A stretch of 64,000 bases of DNA from an uncultured Bacilli bacterium (GTDB taxonomy: Bacteria > Bacillota_I > Bacilli_A > RF39 > UBA660), in contig CAKOZV010000001.1 in assembly GCA_934131695.1 (NCBI GenBank), forward strand, positions 1-64,000, given 5' to 3'. Of this stretch, positions 26,551 through 35,916 are shown one piece after another. The notes under the pieces are model-generated. The model was given only the letters and a program-made list of their open reading frames with translations, had not been told where the DNA came from and did no database searches. Position numbers and translations under genes: made by a program. Each line of letters begins with the position of its first letter. Position 1 is the first letter of the stretch.

Positions 26551-27077
26551 ACATAACAAATGGTAAAGGAAGTATTGAGTTAGTTAATGGAAATTATAAT
26601 GCTACAGCAGTAGTTGGAGGATATGATTCTTCAACTCTTACTCCAACTAGTGTAAATGTGGTAGATGGTGTTGATACATATGCTTTTACTATAAGTGCTA
26701 CAGGAACTTTAACTCTTCATGTGACTGATACAGGTGATCCTGATACTGGTGTTGATATTGTTGGTGCAAAGTTTATAAGAACTGATAGTACAGGGGCAAT
26801 AGTTGGAACAGAAGCTGTTACTAATCAAGATGGTAATGCCGTATTTAATAATGTTCCTTTCGCTGCAACTGGAAGTAATCCAATATATTACAAACAAATA
26901 GCAGGAGATGGAGGACATACATTTGATGATGGTGTTAAATCAATTACTATGACTGTAGAAACCCAAACTGTAGAAATAACAAATCCTCAAGCTCCACTTA
27001 GAAACTTTACATTAATGGATGAAAGCTATCCAAATATACCAATTATAGATGGACAAATAATACTTCAAGATAATTAA
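26532..27077 (+). CDS. Prealbumin-like (CNA-B/SpaA type) repeat protein with YPNI tail
   Basis: 181 residues. Two beta-sandwich segments can be seen: residues 1-60 (GSIELVNGNYNATAVVGGYDSS) and 60-150, where FIRTDSTGAIVGTEAVTNQD and GNAVFNNVP match the SpaA/CNA-B prealbumin pattern (a variable claim, a turn, then GxVxFxNVP). The last 23 residues, FTLMDESYPNIPIIDGQIIL, repeat the tail motif of the preceding protein. GGAGGT lies 11 nt before ATG 26532. No sorting motif or signal peptide is present. It ends the surface cassette just before the inverted element B. Confidence 0.7.
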   Translation: MARQTINITNGKGSIELVNGNYNATAVVGGYDSSTLTPTSVNVVDGVDTYAFTISATGTLTLHVTDTGDPDTGVDIVGAKFIRTDSTGAIVGTEAVTNQDGNAVFNNVPFAATGSNPIYYKQIAGDGGHTFDDGVKSITMTVETQTVEITNPQAPLRNFTLMDESYPNIPIIDGQIILQDN

Positions 27078-27082
27078 TGAAA

Positions 27083-27213
27083 GGGGCTGTCGCAAAATTG
27101 TATAATTTTGCCAAAAGCCTCTTTTTGTATAATTTAATTTCTTTATTTTAAAAGGAAAATTAAAAAAGGGGATTATCGTAAATTAGTTAGCTTACTAATT
27201 TCTCGACAGCCCC
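27083..27213 (-). mobile_element. 131-bp MITE-like palindromic element, copy B (inverted)
   Basis: Reverse complement of copy A except for one base, so the two elements form 131-bp inverted repeats around 23059-27082. Ends are GGGGCTGTCG and CGACAGCCCC. A T run follows its right end, and the Wadjet promoter begins only 8 bp further on. Confidence 0.85.
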
Positions 27214-27220
27214 TTTTTTG

Positions 27221-27249
27221 TTTACAAGTAGCTACTCATATGTTAAAAT
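27221..27249 (+). promoter_or_regulatory. Promoter of the Wadjet operon
   Basis: TTTACA (27221-27226), 17-bp spacer, TAAAAT (27244-27249), 29 bp before the jetA ATG. It sits directly beside element B. Confidence 0.6.
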
Positions 27250-27278
27250 AACGAAGAAAAGAAGAAAGCAGGTAGTTT

Positions 27279-28745
27279 ATGGAAAATAAGTCTTTAGAAC
27301 AAATAGATGAAGTAAAATATTTAGCTCAAGAAAATACTCCTCGATATAGGCTTATAATGAAATATTTATTTAATAAATATGAAGAAGCAGAGTACTGGCT
27401 ATATAAAGAAGAAATATATACTGAGGTAAAAAAAACAATAACTGATTATACTGAAGAAGAATGTGATAGGGATTTAGAATTTTTACTAAATAATGGTTCT
27501 TTAACTAAACTACAAGATACCCAAAATATTAATACAATCAGTGACTTTAAGTTTCATAACTTTCGTTATCAAATGACTGATAAAGCCGTAATAATAGAAA
27601 GAATGACTATAGAGCTAGAAGAAATAGAGGTAAAAGTAGCATCATTAGAGCCAAGATTATTTGAAAGAATTAATAACCTAATTAAAAGACTTACTGATAT
27701 TTATAATCTAGATGAGAATCAAATATATGAATTATGGATAGATATAAATAATGACTTTAAAAGCTTGAATGAACATTATCAAGACTTTTTGAAAAAATTT
27801 CATGAGGCTAAAACTGAAGAACTACTACAAAGTGAAGCATTTTTAGAATTTAAAAGTAGTGTAATAAATTATATTAATGATTTTATTAATAGTTATATAA
27901 AAAATTCTACATCAATAAAAAACTATTTAATAGAGATTGATGATAAAAAGACAAAATATCTAATGGATAGTCTTATTTCCCATCAGAAAAAAGCACCTAA
28001 GATATCACCAGAATTTGATTATGAAAAATTAAGAAAAGTAAACTATGGAAAATGGCAAAGCCTTAAGAAATGGTTTGTTTCATCTACTACCCAGAGTGAA
28101 GGAGAACGTCTATTAGAAGCAACACAAAATATTATTCAAAAAATATACAAATATGCCAGTTCATTAATAGAATTACATGGAAATATGATTAATAGGAAAG
28201 AAGAGTATAAACATATTTGTCATTTATTTGATAATTTAGAAACAGTTGAAGATGCAAGTAAATTATCATCAGCAATATTTGGAATAACTGTAGCTAATCA
28301 TTATAAAATGTCATCAATGATTAATACTGATTCCTTAATTAAAAGTTATGATGTACCACCAATTGAAGTACCAATAAATACAACTATTAAAGAATATAAA
28401 ATTAAAAGTCAAAATTCACAGATTGTTGATAAATCAATGGAAAAGGAACGTATCTTAGAAGAGATAAGACAAAATGAAAAAATTAGAAAAGAAAAGATTA
28501 GAAATTTAATAAAATCAGGTAAAATAGTTTTAGAAAAAGAGATATATTTGGATGAAATTGAAAGAAGATATGTATTAGGTCTAATTGAAAAAGCAAAAAA
28601 AGAGTCAAATAAAGAATCAGAATTTGGCTATTCATACTATATAACTAATGAAACTAAAGAAAAATGTAAGATAATCTCTAAAGATGGAATATTTGAGTTA
28701 TTAGGTAGAACGATAGTGATTGAAGTGGGTGAAGATAATGAATAA
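27279..28745 (+). CDS. jetA: Wadjet anti-plasmid protein JetA (DUF2397/TIGR02677-like)
   Basis: 488 residues. JetA is the kleisin-like bridge that closes the Jet SMC ring. The N-terminal winged-helix region carries the family-like pattern: EVKYLAQENTPRYRLIMKYL, then a linker and DTQNINTISDFKFHNFRYQMT (79-100), which matches the DT..v.T.eDF..RfrYqlT signature of TIGR02677. Helical regions follow, with charged coiled-coil at about 390-450. Length is right for type II (about 490). The four genes overlap in the order expected of jetABCD and share the promoter at 27221, so they are one operon. Confidence 0.78.
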   Translation: MENKSLEQIDEVKYLAQENTPRYRLIMKYLFNKYEEAEYWLYKEEIYTEVKKTITDYTEEECDRDLEFLLNNGSLTKLQDTQNINTISDFKFHNFRYQMTDKAVIIERMTIELEEIEVKVASLEPRLFERINNLIKRLTDIYNLDENQIYELWIDINNDFKSLNEHYQDFLKKFHEAKTEELLQSEAFLEFKSSVINYINDFINSYIKNSTSIKNYLIEIDDKKTKYLMDSLISHQKKAPKISPEFDYEKLRKVNYGKWQSLKKWFVSSTTQSEGERLLEATQNIIQKIYKYASSLIELHGNMINRKEEYKHICHLFDNLETVEDASKLSSAIFGITVANHYKMSSMINTDSLIKSYDVPPIEVPINTTIKEYKIKSQNSQIVDKSMEKERILEEIRQNEKIRKEKIRNLIKSGKIVLEKEIYLDEIERRYVLGLIEKAKKESNKESEFGYSYYITNETKEKCKIISKDGIFELLGRTIVIEVGEDNE

Positions 28746-29928
28746 TGATATAGAAAAAGAAATGAAAGCCCTATTATATAACTTTTGGATAACAAAAGAT
28801 AAAGATAAAGAACTGTATTATCAGATAAAGAATAATCAAAATAAAATGAAAGAATTTATTTCTAAAAACTTAGGTAGTAATTTAATAATTCATGATAGAT
28901 TTATAAAATTAGAAAAGATTCCAACAATAGTTAAATCTAATGCTAAACTAAATAATTTTTATTCAGTATTAGAATACGTAATCTTAACAATAATGTTATT
29001 ATTTCTTGAAGATAAGACAAGAGGAGACTATTTTGTTCTATCTGATTTAATCGAATATGTAAAAAACACTTCAATAACTTTAGAATTAAACCATATACCC
29101 GATTGGAATAAAGTTCAAGATAGAAGATGCTTATCAAATGTAATATCATTATTAGAAGAATTACAAATTATAAAGGTAAAAGACTCGTCTAAAGTATCAT
29201 TCATCGAAAGTACAGAAGCAGAAACACTATATGAGTCGTTAGGAACGTCTAATTATTTGATGAGAATGTTTGATGATAATATAAATGAATTAACAACACC
29301 AGAAGATTTTATCAAAAGTGAATTTGCTACTCAAGATGAAGAAAAAGGGGATATAAGAAGATATAAAGTATTTAGAAATATCTTATATACACCAGCAGTA
29401 TCTTCTAAAGATTTATCAATACCTGAACTAGATTATATAAAGAAAAACCGCAATTATATAAAATCAGAAATAGATAAGAACTTAAATATGGAAGTAGAAA
29501 TAACCCATAATTTAGCTATATTATATGATGAAGAAAGTAATACCCAGAAAGATAACTTTCCTAATAGTAAAAAACTTACAGAAATTGTATTAATGGTAAA
29601 TGAAAAATTATTACAAGAGATAAATGCTAATAAAATAGTGTTAGATAATCATGAAATAGCTACTATAAAAGAAGATTACTTTGAAAATATAATAAAAGAC
29701 ATAAAGAAGACAAAAGCACCATATATAGGAAAAACCTTATTAAGAGAAACAGACAAGAAATTTTATGACATGATATTAGAATATATGGAAAAGTATAACA
29801 TTATAGAAAAAAATAATGATGAGATAATAATTTATCCAACAGTAGCTAGATTAGTAGGCAAGGCAAAGGTTATAGAAAAAGATACAGCAAAGCAAACAAG
29901 TTTATTTGGAGGTAGTAATGAATTATAA
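28738..29928 (+). CDS. jetB: Wadjet anti-plasmid protein JetB (DUF2398/TIGR02678-like)
   Basis: 396 residues from ATG 28738, with GGTG 6 nt upstream; it overlaps jetA by 8 bp. The N-terminal pattern EMKALLYNFWITKDKDKELYYQIK, IIHDRFIKLEKIP and YSVLEYVILTIMLLFLE fits the TIGR02678 family (short motif, then an Arg/Lys-rich winged-helix region). JetB is the KITE-like subunit that, with JetA, binds the neck and heads of the SMC. Length (about 380-400) again fits type II rather than type I, whose JetB is about half as long. Assignment rests on position, size and these motifs. Confidence 0.72.
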   Translation: MNNDIEKEMKALLYNFWITKDKDKELYYQIKNNQNKMKEFISKNLGSNLIIHDRFIKLEKIPTIVKSNAKLNNFYSVLEYVILTIMLLFLEDKTRGDYFVLSDLIEYVKNTSITLELNHIPDWNKVQDRRCLSNVISLLEELQIIKVKDSSKVSFIESTEAETLYESLGTSNYLMRMFDDNINELTTPEDFIKSEFATQDEEKGDIRRYKVFRNILYTPAVSSKDLSIPELDYIKKNRNYIKSEIDKNLNMEVEITHNLAILYDEESNTQKDNFPNSKKLTEIVLMVNEKLLQEINANKIVLDNHEIATIKEDYFENIIKDIKKTKAPYIGKTLLRETDKKFYDMILEYMEKYNIIEKNNDEIIIYPTVARLVGKAKVIEKDTAKQTSLFGGSNEL

Positions 29929-32900
29929 AGTAACAAAAATAGGATTATTAAACTTTTGGTATTTTGACGATGAAGAATTTAATTTCTTTGATGGAAAACT
30001 ATTATTAAGAGGTGGAAATGGTAGTGGTAAATCAGTAACTATGCAGTCATTTATCCCTTTGATATTAGATGGTAATAAAACACCATCTAGACTGGATCCG
30101 TTTGGTACTAAAGAAAAAAGAATAGAAGACTATTTATTAGGACCATCTGATGGAGAACAAAAAGATGATGCTATTGGCTATCTTTACATGGAAACATATA
30201 ATGAAGAAAAAGATAAATATATAACAATCGGAATGGGACTTCACGCAAGAAAAGGAAGATCAACTGATTTTTGGGGTTTTGCTTTAAAAGATGGAAAGAG
30301 AATAGGAAAAGACTTTGAACTTTATAAAAGTTATAGCAATAAAGTATTAATGACTAAAAAAGAATTAAAGGCAAATATTGGTGTAGATAATGCCTTTGTA
30401 GAAACAACTAAAGAATATAAAAGTTTAGTAAACGACTTATTATTTGGATTTAAAGATTTAGACTCATATGATGAATTTATAAATGTGTTACTACAATTAA
30501 GAAGTTCTAAATTATCAAAAGAATATAATCCTGTCAAACTAATGTCTATATTAAGTAGTGTTCTTCAACCACTAACAGATGATGATATAAGACCACTATC
30601 TGAAGCTATTGAAGATACTAATAAGACAAAAGAGAAGATAGATACATTAAATAATAATTTAAAAGACTTATCAAATATATCTAAGTCATATCAAAATTAT
30701 AATGAGATAAATTTATATAACAAAGCTAAAATAGTAAAAGATAGCCAAGAAAGAATTGAACTTTTAACTAAAGAATTAGAAACTAAAGAAACAAATATTA
30801 AAGGTATAAACAATAGACTAAAGGAAATAGATGAAAGTATTAATTATCTAGAACAAGAATCAGTAGAAATAACAACAAAGTTAGCAAGTATTGATAATAA
30901 AGACTTAAAAGATTATACCGAAAAATTAAATGAGTTAAAAATAGATATTGAAAAAGTAAAAACTTCAATAGATAATATTAAACAAAAGCTAGAAAGAAAT
31001 ATAGATAGAGAAAGAAAATGTCAAAATGATATTGAAAAAATAGATGACAAAATATATCAAAAAGAAAAAGCAATAACAAGTATTAAAGAAGATATAGCTT
31101 TATTAAGTGAAGAGATAAAAATATCAGATATAAATATAGGTATAAAGAATAAAGAAATAAATTTTGATTACTTAGAAGATAGAATATTAAAGTATAAGAA
31201 TAGGTTAAATCAGATAAAGATAAAGTTAGAAGAAAAGGAGAATCTTGAAAATTCATTAAGTAAGCTAGAAGAAGAAAACGAAATAGCTAAGAAGGAACTA
31301 GAAGAAAAAGAAGATGAAAGAAAAAATGATATCAAAAGATTAAATGAAGAAATAGATAATTTTAAAGATGAAGTAAATAAAATAGATAAACAAAGTAAGG
31401 TAGTAAAACTTGGTGAAGATAGAAAAAGAAAGATATTTGACTTAATAAATAATTATAATGTAGAAAACTATATAGTAGCCAAAGAAGAATATCAAACAGA
31501 AATAAGCTATTATGAAACGATGGTTATTACTGAAAAGAGTAATATTGAAAATAAAATAACTAATGAAAAGAAAGAGTTAAATAGTTTAAAAGAAGAATTA
31601 AGAGTATTAGAAGAAACTGACGAATTAGAATATGTTGAAGAAGAACTAACTAAAGAATCAGAAATATTACTAAAAGAGGCAAACATACCATTTACTACAT
31701 TATATAAAGTAATAGAATTTAAAGATAATATTAAGGAAGAAGAAAAAAATAAATTAGAAGAGTTATTGATATCTTTAAATATTTTAAATGCTAAATTAGT
31801 ACCAGCTAAGTATTTTAATGATATTAAAAATATTAAGTCAGTATTTCTAAAGAAAGGTACACCAAAGAAAAATAATATATTAACCTACTTTAATGTTATA
31901 GATAATAGTGTTATATCTAAACAGGAAATAACAGATATTTTATCTAGTATAAGTGTAGATAAAAGTGATGAATTCTATATAAATGCAGATAACTATGAAT
32001 ATGACTTTTTATTAGGTTATCCATCATCAAAATATCAAAGTAAATATATTGGAATAACTAAAAGACAAGAAGAACATAAAAGACAAATTAGTTTAAAAGA
32101 AGAAGAAATATTAGAAAAAGAAAAAATATTAAATAATTATCAAAATATATTATTATCAATAAATGATAAATTAGATGATATTAAAAAAGTAGCAACTATG
32201 TTTCCTAATAGTAAAAACTTAGAAGAGATAAATACGGCTATAACCAAAATAACAACTTCTATAGATTTAATATTTGAACGAAGTAAAAAGCTAACTGAAG
32301 AAGCTAATAAAATAAATAATGATATTAAGGTTAAAATAGAAGAAATAAATAAAATCAAAGAAAATATTAATGTTCCTTTAAACTTATCAAGTTATAAAAA
32401 GGCTTTAGCTCTAACTGATGAATTAACTAAAAACGTAATTACATTAAAAAATAATATTGAAACACAAAATTCTTATAATGAACAAAAATTAAGTAAAGAA
32501 ATATCGTTAGAAAATGCAAAAGAAGAAATAGAATATCAAAATGGAGAACTATCAGATAAAACTAAGATATTAGGAGAATTATCAAGTAAAAAGAAAGCTA
32601 TAGATGAAATATTAGAAAATCCTGATTATAAAAAACAAATAGAAGAGATAAAAAGATTAACTGAAAGAGCAAAAAAGATACCTGATGAAAATAATGCATT
32701 AAGAGAAGAAAAAGGAAAATTAGAAAATAGCTTAGAAAACTTAAATGTTTTGCTAGATACAAATAAAAGTAATTTAGAGAAAGAAAAATTAAAGCTGGAT
32801 TTAAGAAATAATATCTTAGAAAAAGAATATAGTTTAAATTATGTTTATAAAGATGAAGAATTAAATGCAGATAAAATTATATTAGATTTAAAAAGTAGAG

Positions 32901-33970
32901 AGAATAGTGACATTAAAAGAGCCTTTGAAAACTACTTTATTGCTTTCAACAATCATAAACAAAATCTACTTGATTATAGATTGACTAGTAAAGAAATATT
33001 TGCAAGTAAGGAAGAATTAAGAGAAGAATTTTTAGAAAAAGGTTTAGAAAAAGCTGAGATTGAAGAAATACTAGATTTAATGCCTAGACAAGATTTAGAA
33101 ACAACTTATCAAGGTAAAAAGTTAAATATCTATGAATTAACAGATTGCTTAAAAGAGACTATAAAAGAAAGTGAAAATTATATAAGTACTCAAGAAAGAC
33201 ATTTATTTGAAGATATTTTATTAAAAACAGTAGGTAATAAAATAAGAGATAAGATAGAATCATCTAAAGAATGGGTAAAGAAAATAAATACAATAATGAA
33301 AGAAACTCAAATAGATAGTAATTTATCTTTTGAACTAGAATGGAGAAGTAAAACAGCTTTTACAGAAGATGAACTAGATACCAAAGAATTAGTTAGATTA
33401 TTTAAAATAGATGCTGGCCAGTTGAATCCCAAGGATAGTGAAAAATTAATCACTCATTTTCGTAGTCAAATAAAGAAAGAATTAGAATTTAATGAAAAGA
33501 TAAATGATAGTTATTCAAATATAATATTTAAAGTATTAGATTATAGAAATTGGTTTGAATTTAAATTGTACTATAGAAGAAAATCTGGTGAAAAGAAAGA
33601 ATTAACTAATAAAGTCTTCTCAATACTAAGTGGTGGAGAAAGAGCTAAAAGTATGTATGTTCCATTATTTGCAGCTGTTTATGCTAAACTACTAAATGCT
33701 AAAAAATTATCATTGAGATTAATAGCTCTTGATGAAGCTTTTGCAGGAGTAGACAACAGTAACATTAGAGAAATGTTTGATATTTTAGCTCAGTTAAATC
33801 TTGATTATATTTTAACGTCTCAATCATTATGGGGTGATTATGACACAGTAAGAGAACTATCAATATGTGAACTTATAAAGGATGAAATACATAAAGCTGT
33901 AGCAGTTCGTCATTATCGTTGGAATGGGCATTCTAAAGAGATATTAGAAAAAAGTGATGTATATGAATAA
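29918..33970 (+). CDS. jetC: Wadjet SMC-like ATPase JetC (TIGR02680-like)
   Basis: 1350 residues from ATG 29918 (binding site GGAGGT). An SMC-type ABC ATPase: Walker A GGNGSGKS at 32-39, very long coiled-coil arms broken by a hinge-like region (about 560-700, GTPKKNNILTYFNV), then signature LSGGERAKSMYVPLFAA and Walker B LRLIALDEAFAGVDN near 1240-1285. The C-terminal LTSQSLWGDYDTVRELSICEL is the characteristic TIGR02680 ending. JetC extrudes DNA loops and lets the complex sense small circular DNA. Overlaps jetB by 11 bp and jetD by 8 bp. Confidence 0.9.
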   Translation: MNYKVTKIGLLNFWYFDDEEFNFFDGKLLLRGGNGSGKSVTMQSFIPLILDGNKTPSRLDPFGTKEKRIEDYLLGPSDGEQKDDAIGYLYMETYNEEKDKYITIGMGLHARKGRSTDFWGFALKDGKRIGKDFELYKSYSNKVLMTKKELKANIGVDNAFVETTKEYKSLVNDLLFGFKDLDSYDEFINVLLQLRSSKLSKEYNPVKLMSILSSVLQPLTDDDIRPLSEAIEDTNKTKEKIDTLNNNLKDLSNISKSYQNYNEINLYNKAKIVKDSQERIELLTKELETKETNIKGINNRLKEIDESINYLEQESVEITTKLASIDNKDLKDYTEKLNELKIDIEKVKTSIDNIKQKLERNIDRERKCQNDIEKIDDKIYQKEKAITSIKEDIALLSEEIKISDINIGIKNKEINFDYLEDRILKYKNRLNQIKIKLEEKENLENSLSKLEEENEIAKKELEEKEDERKNDIKRLNEEIDNFKDEVNKIDKQSKVVKLGEDRKRKIFDLINNYNVENYIVAKEEYQTEISYYETMVITEKSNIENKITNEKKELNSLKEELRVLEETDELEYVEEELTKESEILLKEANIPFTTLYKVIEFKDNIKEEEKNKLEELLISLNILNAKLVPAKYFNDIKNIKSVFLKKGTPKKNNILTYFNVIDNSVISKQEITDILSSISVDKSDEFYINADNYEYDFLLGYPSSKYQSKYIGITKRQEEHKRQISLKEEEILEKEKILNNYQNILLSINDKLDDIKKVATMFPNSKNLEEINTAITKITTSIDLIFERSKKLTEEANKINNDIKVKIEEINKIKENINVPLNLSSYKKALALTDELTKNVITLKNNIETQNSYNEQKLSKEISLENAKEEIEYQNGELSDKTKILGELSSKKKAIDEILENPDYKKQIEEIKRLTERAKKIPDENNALREEKGKLENSLENLNVLLDTNKSNLEKEKLKLDLRNNILEKEYSLNYVYKDEELNADKIILDLKSRENSDIKRAFENYFIAFNNHKQNLLDYRLTSKEIFASKEELREEFLEKGLEKAEIEEILDLMPRQDLETTYQGKKLNIYELTDCLKETIKESENYISTQERHLFEDILLKTVGNKIRDKIESSKEWVKKINTIMKETQIDSNLSFELEWRSKTAFTEDELDTKELVRLFKIDAGQLNPKDSEKLITHFRSQIKKELEFNEKINDSYSNIIFKVLDYRNWFEFKLYYRRKSGEKKELTNKVFSILSGGERAKSMYVPLFAAVYAKLLNAKKLSLRLIALDEAFAGVDNSNIREMFDILAQLNLDYILTSQSLWGDYDTVRELSICELIKDEIHKAVAVRHYRWNGHSKEILEKSDVYE

Positions 33971-35207
33971 TGTAAATAAAGAATTAGCAAACTATTTAAA
34001 GTCAAAAAAAGGCTTAACAAGATTAATGAACAAATTAAAAGAAAAATATATATCGCTTTCTAGACCTAGTGGTACTGTTGTACTTAATAATCTAACAGAA
34101 ATAGAAAGTATAGATATAAGTAATTTACTAGGTAAAAGAATTAATAAGGAAAAATTAAAAACTTCTTTTAAGGAAATAACTAAGAAAATAAATGAAGGAA
34201 AATACAGTGATTTCACTTGGAGAGAATTACTAAACTACTACTTTAATGAGAATATAGTAACTAAGGAAGAAGAAAAGTTCAATAAAAAGCAGGAAGAAGT
34301 AGAATTTTATAAAAAGTTATTTGAAGAAAATAATAATAAAAAGTATATAAAAACTATAAAGGATATAATTATAAATGATGAAATAATTAGTAAAATAATT
34401 AAACAAAAATATCATAAGAATAAGATTACTCTACAAGAAGAACTTAACAATATACTATTGTTATTAGATAATATTCCGGAATATCCTACCTCTTTAGCAG
34501 TTTATGCATCATTAACAGGTAATCCACATTATTTAGATTTAAATAAAACCACAAGTACTTTATTTCTTAAGATATTATCAAAGATAAAGAATATAGAATA
34601 TAAGGAAAAGTTAGAATCAAAAATAAATATACTATCAGAGATAAATGTTTATATTGATCCTATATCTAATTTTGTAATAACTTACAAGTTAACAGGAAAT
34701 TCCATATTAAATGAACTAGCTAAAAATAATGAAGTAGTTAACTTAAATTTATTAAATATAAATAAACTAAGTAAAGTAGATACAAATAATAAAATAGTAT
34801 ATGTCTTTGAAAATCCATCTTTACTAACCTCATTAATTGATTTAAATGTTCCAATAGTAATTACATCTGGAATTCCCAATATATCCTTATATACATTATT
34901 AAAAAAATTAGAGGAAAGTAATACTAAAATATATTATAATGGTGATTTTGATCCAGAAGGATTATTAATAGCAGAAAAGTTAAAACAAAGATTTCCTAAT
35001 ATAGAATTATTTTGCTATAGTGATATAGATTATAATAACGCTAAATCAAAAGAAAAAATCTCTAATAGCAGGTTGAAAAAATTAGATAATATTAATTCAA
35101 AGGAATTACAAGAAATAAAAAATATAATACTAGAAAATAAAGTATCAGCATATCAAGAACAAAATCTAGATAGAATTAGAAAATATATTGAAAAATCTAA
35201 ACTTTAA
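33963..35207 (+). CDS. jetD: Wadjet nuclease subunit JetD (Toprim, DUF2399/TIGR02679-like)
   Basis: 414 residues. The C-terminal Toprim-type fold carries the catalytic glutamate in VFENPSLL (E283) and the acidic motif GDFDPEGLLIAEKL (about 327-340, Asp328 and Asp330), followed by FPNIELFCY and SDIDY. The N-terminal half has LSRPSGTVVLNNLTEIESIDISNLLG, as in TIGR02679. JetD cleaves plasmid DNA when JetABC has extruded a circular template. Start chosen at ATG 33963, 4 nt after AAGTGAT; GTG 33954 and ATG 33957 are in frame too. All catalytic positions look intact, so the operon is probably active. Confidence 0.82.
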   Translation: MNNVNKELANYLKSKKGLTRLMNKLKEKYISLSRPSGTVVLNNLTEIESIDISNLLGKRINKEKLKTSFKEITKKINEGKYSDFTWRELLNYYFNENIVTKEEEKFNKKQEEVEFYKKLFEENNNKKYIKTIKDIIINDEIISKIIKQKYHKNKITLQEELNNILLLLDNIPEYPTSLAVYASLTGNPHYLDLNKTTSTLFLKILSKIKNIEYKEKLESKINILSEINVYIDPISNFVITYKLTGNSILNELAKNNEVVNLNLLNINKLSKVDTNNKIVYVFENPSLLTSLIDLNVPIVITSGIPNISLYTLLKKLEESNTKIYYNGDFDPEGLLIAEKLKQRFPNIELFCYSDIDYNNAKSKEKISNSRLKKLDNINSKELQEIKNIILENKVSAYQEQNLDRIRKYIEKSKL

Positions 35208-35221
35208 TGATGGAGGTAATT

Positions 35222-35725
35222 ATGGACTATATTATAAGAAAAATGAATAAAAATGATTGCTTTTCTGTAGCAAAAATAGTAACAACTGCATGGAATGAAA
35301 CTTATAGAGGTATAGTAAATGATGAATTTTTAGATAATCTTTATTTAAATGAACAAGAAAGAGCAAATAATTTCTATAAAGAATTTGATAAGAATATTAA
35401 TCATCAATATGTTCTTGAAATAAATAATGAGATAGTAGGGTTTATTAATGTAGATGTATCTGATGATGCTGAATATAATGATTGTGGAGAGTTGTATGCT
35501 TTATATTTGATAAATGATTATAAGGGACAGGGTTATGGTAGAAAGCTATTTGCTATGGCAATTAAAGAATTAAAAAATATGGGATTTACAAAAATGATAG
35601 TAGGTTGTTTAGTAGCTAATCCTACAAATGAATTTTATAGACATATGGGTGGAAAATTAATAAAACAAAGAGTATTTGAAAAACTAAAACTACCTGAAAA
35701 TGTATATTTGTTTGAAGAAATATAA
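35222..35725 (+). CDS. GNAT-family N-acetyltransferase
   Basis: 167 residues from ATG 35222, preceded by TGGAGGT. The family segments are IIRKMNKNDCFSVAKIVTTAWNETYRGIV at the start, GELYALYLINDYKGQGYGRKLFAMAI (acetyl-CoA loop KGQGYG) in the middle, and ANPTNEFYRHMGGKLI at the end. The TAWNETYRGIV motif is common in small Bacillota acetyltransferases of unknown substrate. It is translationally close to jetD (14 bp) but has no known role in Wadjet. Confidence 0.88.
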   Translation: MDYIIRKMNKNDCFSVAKIVTTAWNETYRGIVNDEFLDNLYLNEQERANNFYKEFDKNINHQYVLEINNEIVGFINVDVSDDAEYNDCGELYALYLINDYKGQGYGRKLFAMAIKELKNMGFTKMIVGCLVANPTNEFYRHMGGKLIKQRVFEKLKLPENVYLFEEI

Positions 35726-35729
35726 TTAT

Positions 35730-35767
35730 AAAAATGATACATAGCTTATAAAATATGTATCGTTTTT
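35730..35767 (+). terminator. Terminator of the Wadjet-acetyltransferase operon
   Basis: A 14-bp stem with one G-U pair: AAAAATGATACATA with TATGTATCGTTTTT, ending in Ts. It could work in both directions. Confidence 0.85.
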
Positions 35768-35799
35768 GCTTTTTTTCTAAGATAAAATAAAAAAATAAC

Positions 35800-35828
35800 T
35801 TGTGATAAAAAAGAAAATATTATATAAT
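35800..35828 (+). promoter_or_regulatory. Sigma-A-type promoter before the 176-aa gene
   Basis: TTGTGA (35800-35805), 17-bp spacer, TATAAT (35823-35828). Confidence 0.7.
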
Positions 35829-35835
35829 TATTATG

Positions 35836-35855
35836 CCATTTATACATATAAATGG
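35836..35855. promoter_or_regulatory. Operator-like perfect palindrome
   Basis: CCATTTATA-CA-TATAAATGG, perfect 9-bp arms with a 2-bp centre, just downstream of the -10 of the preceding promoter. The position suits a repressor site near the transcription start. Confidence 0.55.
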
Positions 35856-35916
35856 TTCTTTTAAAGTATATTAGTGTATTGAGTTATTTTTTATATATAT
35901 AGATTGGGGGAATAAA

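Noticed and set aside
31000..33300. Repeated AAAGAAATA-like motifs in jetC that look like a DNA repeat array
   Set aside because: They reflect Lys/Glu codon use in the coiled coil, not a repeat; no CRISPR-like spacing is present anywhere in the window.
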